Part shown: piece after piece, positions 31,564 through 33,187 of the stretch
Layout: each line of letters starts with the position of its first letter
Position numbering within the stretch: position 1 is the first letter of the stretch
Position numbers and translations under genes: made by a program
Notes under the pieces: model-generated
Seen by the model: the letters and a program-made list of their open reading frames with translations, nothing else
What the model was told of the DNA's origin: nothing
Databases searched by the model: none
Assembly: GCA_027451505.1 (NCBI GenBank)
Contig: DAIDJD010000078.1
Coordinates: 1-33,187, forward strand
Direction: 5' to 3'
DNA length: 33,187 bases
Source: a candidate division FCPU426 bacterium
Lineage (GTDB): Bacteria; Oederibacteriota; JAJYGY01; DAIDJD01

Positions 31564-33187
31564 ATGCCCCTGGTCACCTTCGCCAAGGTCTCCAAATACT
31601 TCGGCGCCCGCGACATCGTCGAGGGCGCCGACTGGGCCATCGAGGACGGGCGCCGCATCGGCCTGATCGGGGCCAACGGGGCGGGGAAGACGACCCTGTT
31701 CCGCATGCTTCTGGGCGAGGAGGAGCCCTCGGAGGGGGACATCTCCCGGCAAAAGGGCCTCACCGTGGGGCACCTCAGCCAGCACCCCAACTTCAACCCG
31801 GGGCACACGCTGCGCGAGGAGATGCTCACCGCGCGGCCCGAGCTCCTGGCCCTCGAGGCGGAGATGAAGCGCCTCGAGCACGAGATGGCCGACCCGGCCG
31901 TGGCCGCGGACGCCGAACGCCTGGACAAGGTCATGCACCGCTACGCCGACGCCCAGGGCCGCTTCACCGCCTTGGACGGCTACGCTTACGAGAGCCGGGC
32001 CGAGGGCGTGCTGCAGGCGATGCGCTTCAGCCCCGCGGACTTCGAGCGGGAAGTGGCCGGGTTCTCCGGCGGCGAGAAGACCCGCCTGATGCTGGCCAAG
32101 CTGCTCATCAGCCAGCCCCGGCTGCTGCTGCTGGACGAGCCCACCAACCACCTGGACACCGGGATGTGCGAATGGCTGGAGGGCTTCCTGGCGGACTACC
32201 CGGGCGCCCTGGTGTGCATCAGCCACGACCGCTACTTCCTCGACCGGGTCGTCACCGAGATCGTGGAGCTCAAGGACGCGCGCCTGAAGCTGTACCCCGG
32301 CAATTACAGCTTCTACAAGGCCAACAAGGACAAGGAGCAGGAGCTCGCCGCCAAGGCCCTGGACGAGCAGAACGCCCTGATCGCGCGCACCGAGGACTTC
32401 ATCCGCAGGAACATCGCCGGGCAGAACACGAAGCAGGCCCAGGCCCGGCGCAAGATGCTCGAAAAGCTCGAACGCGTCGAGGGCCCCGACCGCAAGCCCC
32501 GGGGAATGGCCTTCGCCATCAACCAGAAGCAGGCCTCGGGCAAGGAGGTCGCCGTCTTCGAGGGGGTGGCCAAGTCCTTCGGGGAGCGGACCCTGCTGGA
32601 ACCCTTCACCCACACGCTCTACCGCGGGTCGCGGGTCGGGCTCATCGGGCCCAACGGGGCGGGCAAGTCCACCCTGCTGAAGGTGCTGGTGGGGCGCGAA
32701 CCGGCTTCGGCGGGCCGGGCCGGCCTGGGCAAAGGGGTGGAGCTCGGCTACTACGACCAGATGCAGTCCGACCTCGACCCGAAGAACACGGTCATGGAGG
32801 AGATCTGGAGCCTGCTGCCCGGGGAGGGCCAGCAGACCATACGCGGGATAGGCGGGCGCTTCCTGTTCAGCGGGGGGGACATCGACAGCCGGGTGGGAAA
32901 CCTCTCCGGCGGCGAGAAGGCCCGCCTGGTCCTGGCCAAGCTGATGCTTCGGGGGCCCAACTTCCTGGTGCTCGACGAGCCCACGAACCACCTGGACATC
33001 CTCAGCCGCGAGGTCCTGGAGGAGGCCCTGGACGAGTTCGAGGGGACCCTGCTGGTGGTCAGCCACGACCGATACTTCCTGGACCGGGAGTGCGACGAGA
33101 TCTGGGAGTTGGACGGGGCCGGGATCCGCGTCACCGAGGGCAACTACACCGCCCACCTGGAGCAGCGGCGGCGCCGGGAGCGGGAAG
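31564..33187 (+). CDS. ABC-F family ATPase (ribosome-associated), 3' partial
   Basis: The 541 visible residues contain two ABC ATPase domains and no membrane segments, so this is an ABC-F protein, a family that binds the ribosomal E site in translation or antibiotic protection. Domain 1 has Walker A GANGAGKTT (36-44), signature FSGGEK (167-172) and Walker B with D191-E192. The linker (about 241-345) holds the charged helical P-site-tRNA-interaction region. Domain 2 has GPNGAGKST (362-370), LSGGEK (447-452) and D471-E472. Both signatures lack degeneracy. It resembles Uup/YfmR-like housekeeping members more than a resistance variant, but that is inference. The frame runs off the right edge in an Arg/Glu-rich tail. 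Confidence 0.93.
   Translation, partial: MPLVTFAKVSKYFGARDIVEGADWAIEDGRRIGLIGANGAGKTTLFRMLLGEEEPSEGDISRQKGLTVGHLSQHPNFNPGHTLREEMLTARPELLALEAEMKRLEHEMADPAVAADAERLDKVMHRYADAQGRFTALDGYAYESRAEGVLQAMRFSPADFEREVAGFSGGEKTRLMLAKLLISQPRLLLLDEPTNHLDTGMCEWLEGFLADYPGALVCISHDRYFLDRVVTEIVELKDARLKLYPGNYSFYKANKDKEQELAAKALDEQNALIARTEDFIRRNIAGQNTKQAQARRKMLEKLERVEGPDRKPRGMAFAINQKQASGKEVAVFEGVAKSFGERTLLEPFTHTLYRGSRVGLIGPNGAGKSTLLKVLVGREPASAGRAGLGKGVELGYYDQMQSDLDPKNTVMEEIWSLLPGEGQQTIRGIGGRFLFSGGDIDSRVGNLSGGEKARLVLAKLMLRGPNFLVLDEPTNHLDILSREVLEEALDEFEGTLLVVSHDRYFLDRECDEIWELDGAGIRVTEGNYTAHLEQRRRRERE

Noticed and set aside
31564-33187. ABC transporter ATPase or antibiotic-resistance ABC-F
   Set aside because: There are no membrane segments or permease neighbours, and the interdomain linker shows no obvious long resistance-type extension; a housekeeping ABC-F is more likely.

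Overview
The window is one dense, very GC-rich bacterial chromosome segment. Every recognisable gene is on the + strand, no non-coding gap exceeds about 175 bp, and I saw no tRNA, rRNA, CRISPR array or insertion sequence. The gene content suggests a respiring bacterium with a Gram-negative-like secretion habit from outside the well-studied phyla. It combines a PolC-type DNA polymerase III alpha subunit (classically Firmicutes, Fusobacteria and Thermotogae), a complex I operon, system II cytochrome c maturation, and a Thr/Pro/Ser/Asp-repeat secreted protein ending in FlgD-like and sorting-domain-like modules, a style common in candidate phyla and FCB-related lineages. I cannot name the phylum from sequence alone.

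Layout. (1) 1-1376: 3' part of a repeat-rich secreted protein. (2) 1419-2482: small membrane protein plus endonuclease III (nth), overlapping, behind a perfect TATAAT box placed for leaderless transcription. (3) 2646-7309: polC, lacking the usual inserted proofreading exonuclease, coupled to a secreted protein of unknown role. (4) 7484-28556: a ~21 kb run of same-strand genes. It starts with a polyprenyl diphosphate synthase (quinone tail), then nuoA-B-C-D-H-I-J-K-L-M-N without nuoE/F/G, then resB-ccsA (cytochrome c maturation), a precorrin-2 dehydrogenase, a HemX-like protein, hemA, hemC, a cobA-hemD fusion, and finally a membrane GAF-GAF-GGDEF diguanylate cyclase. (5) 28633-33187: small cupin, lipA, a degenerate GH18-like protein, an inositol-monophosphatase-family gene, and an ABC-F ATPase cut by the window edge.

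How it fits together. Region 4 reads as an electron-transport supply line: isoprenoid tail of the quinone, the proton-pumping quinone reductase, the haem-ligation machinery and the early tetrapyrrole enzymes. Thirteen junctions are stop/start overlaps, mostly GTGA, ATGA or TTGA, so translational coupling is pervasive and GTG/TTG starts are common. A clear promoter (TTGACT-16 bp-TAGAAT) sits directly ahead of this block. Possible internal hairpins follow nuoN and the GGDEF gene.

I do not see an obvious new defence or mobile system. The observations most worth follow-up are the exonuclease-less PolC, the leaderless promoter architecture, the apparently catalytically dead GH18-like protein behind lipA, and the tetrapyrrole cluster that carries a precorrin-2/siroheme branch but no hemB.
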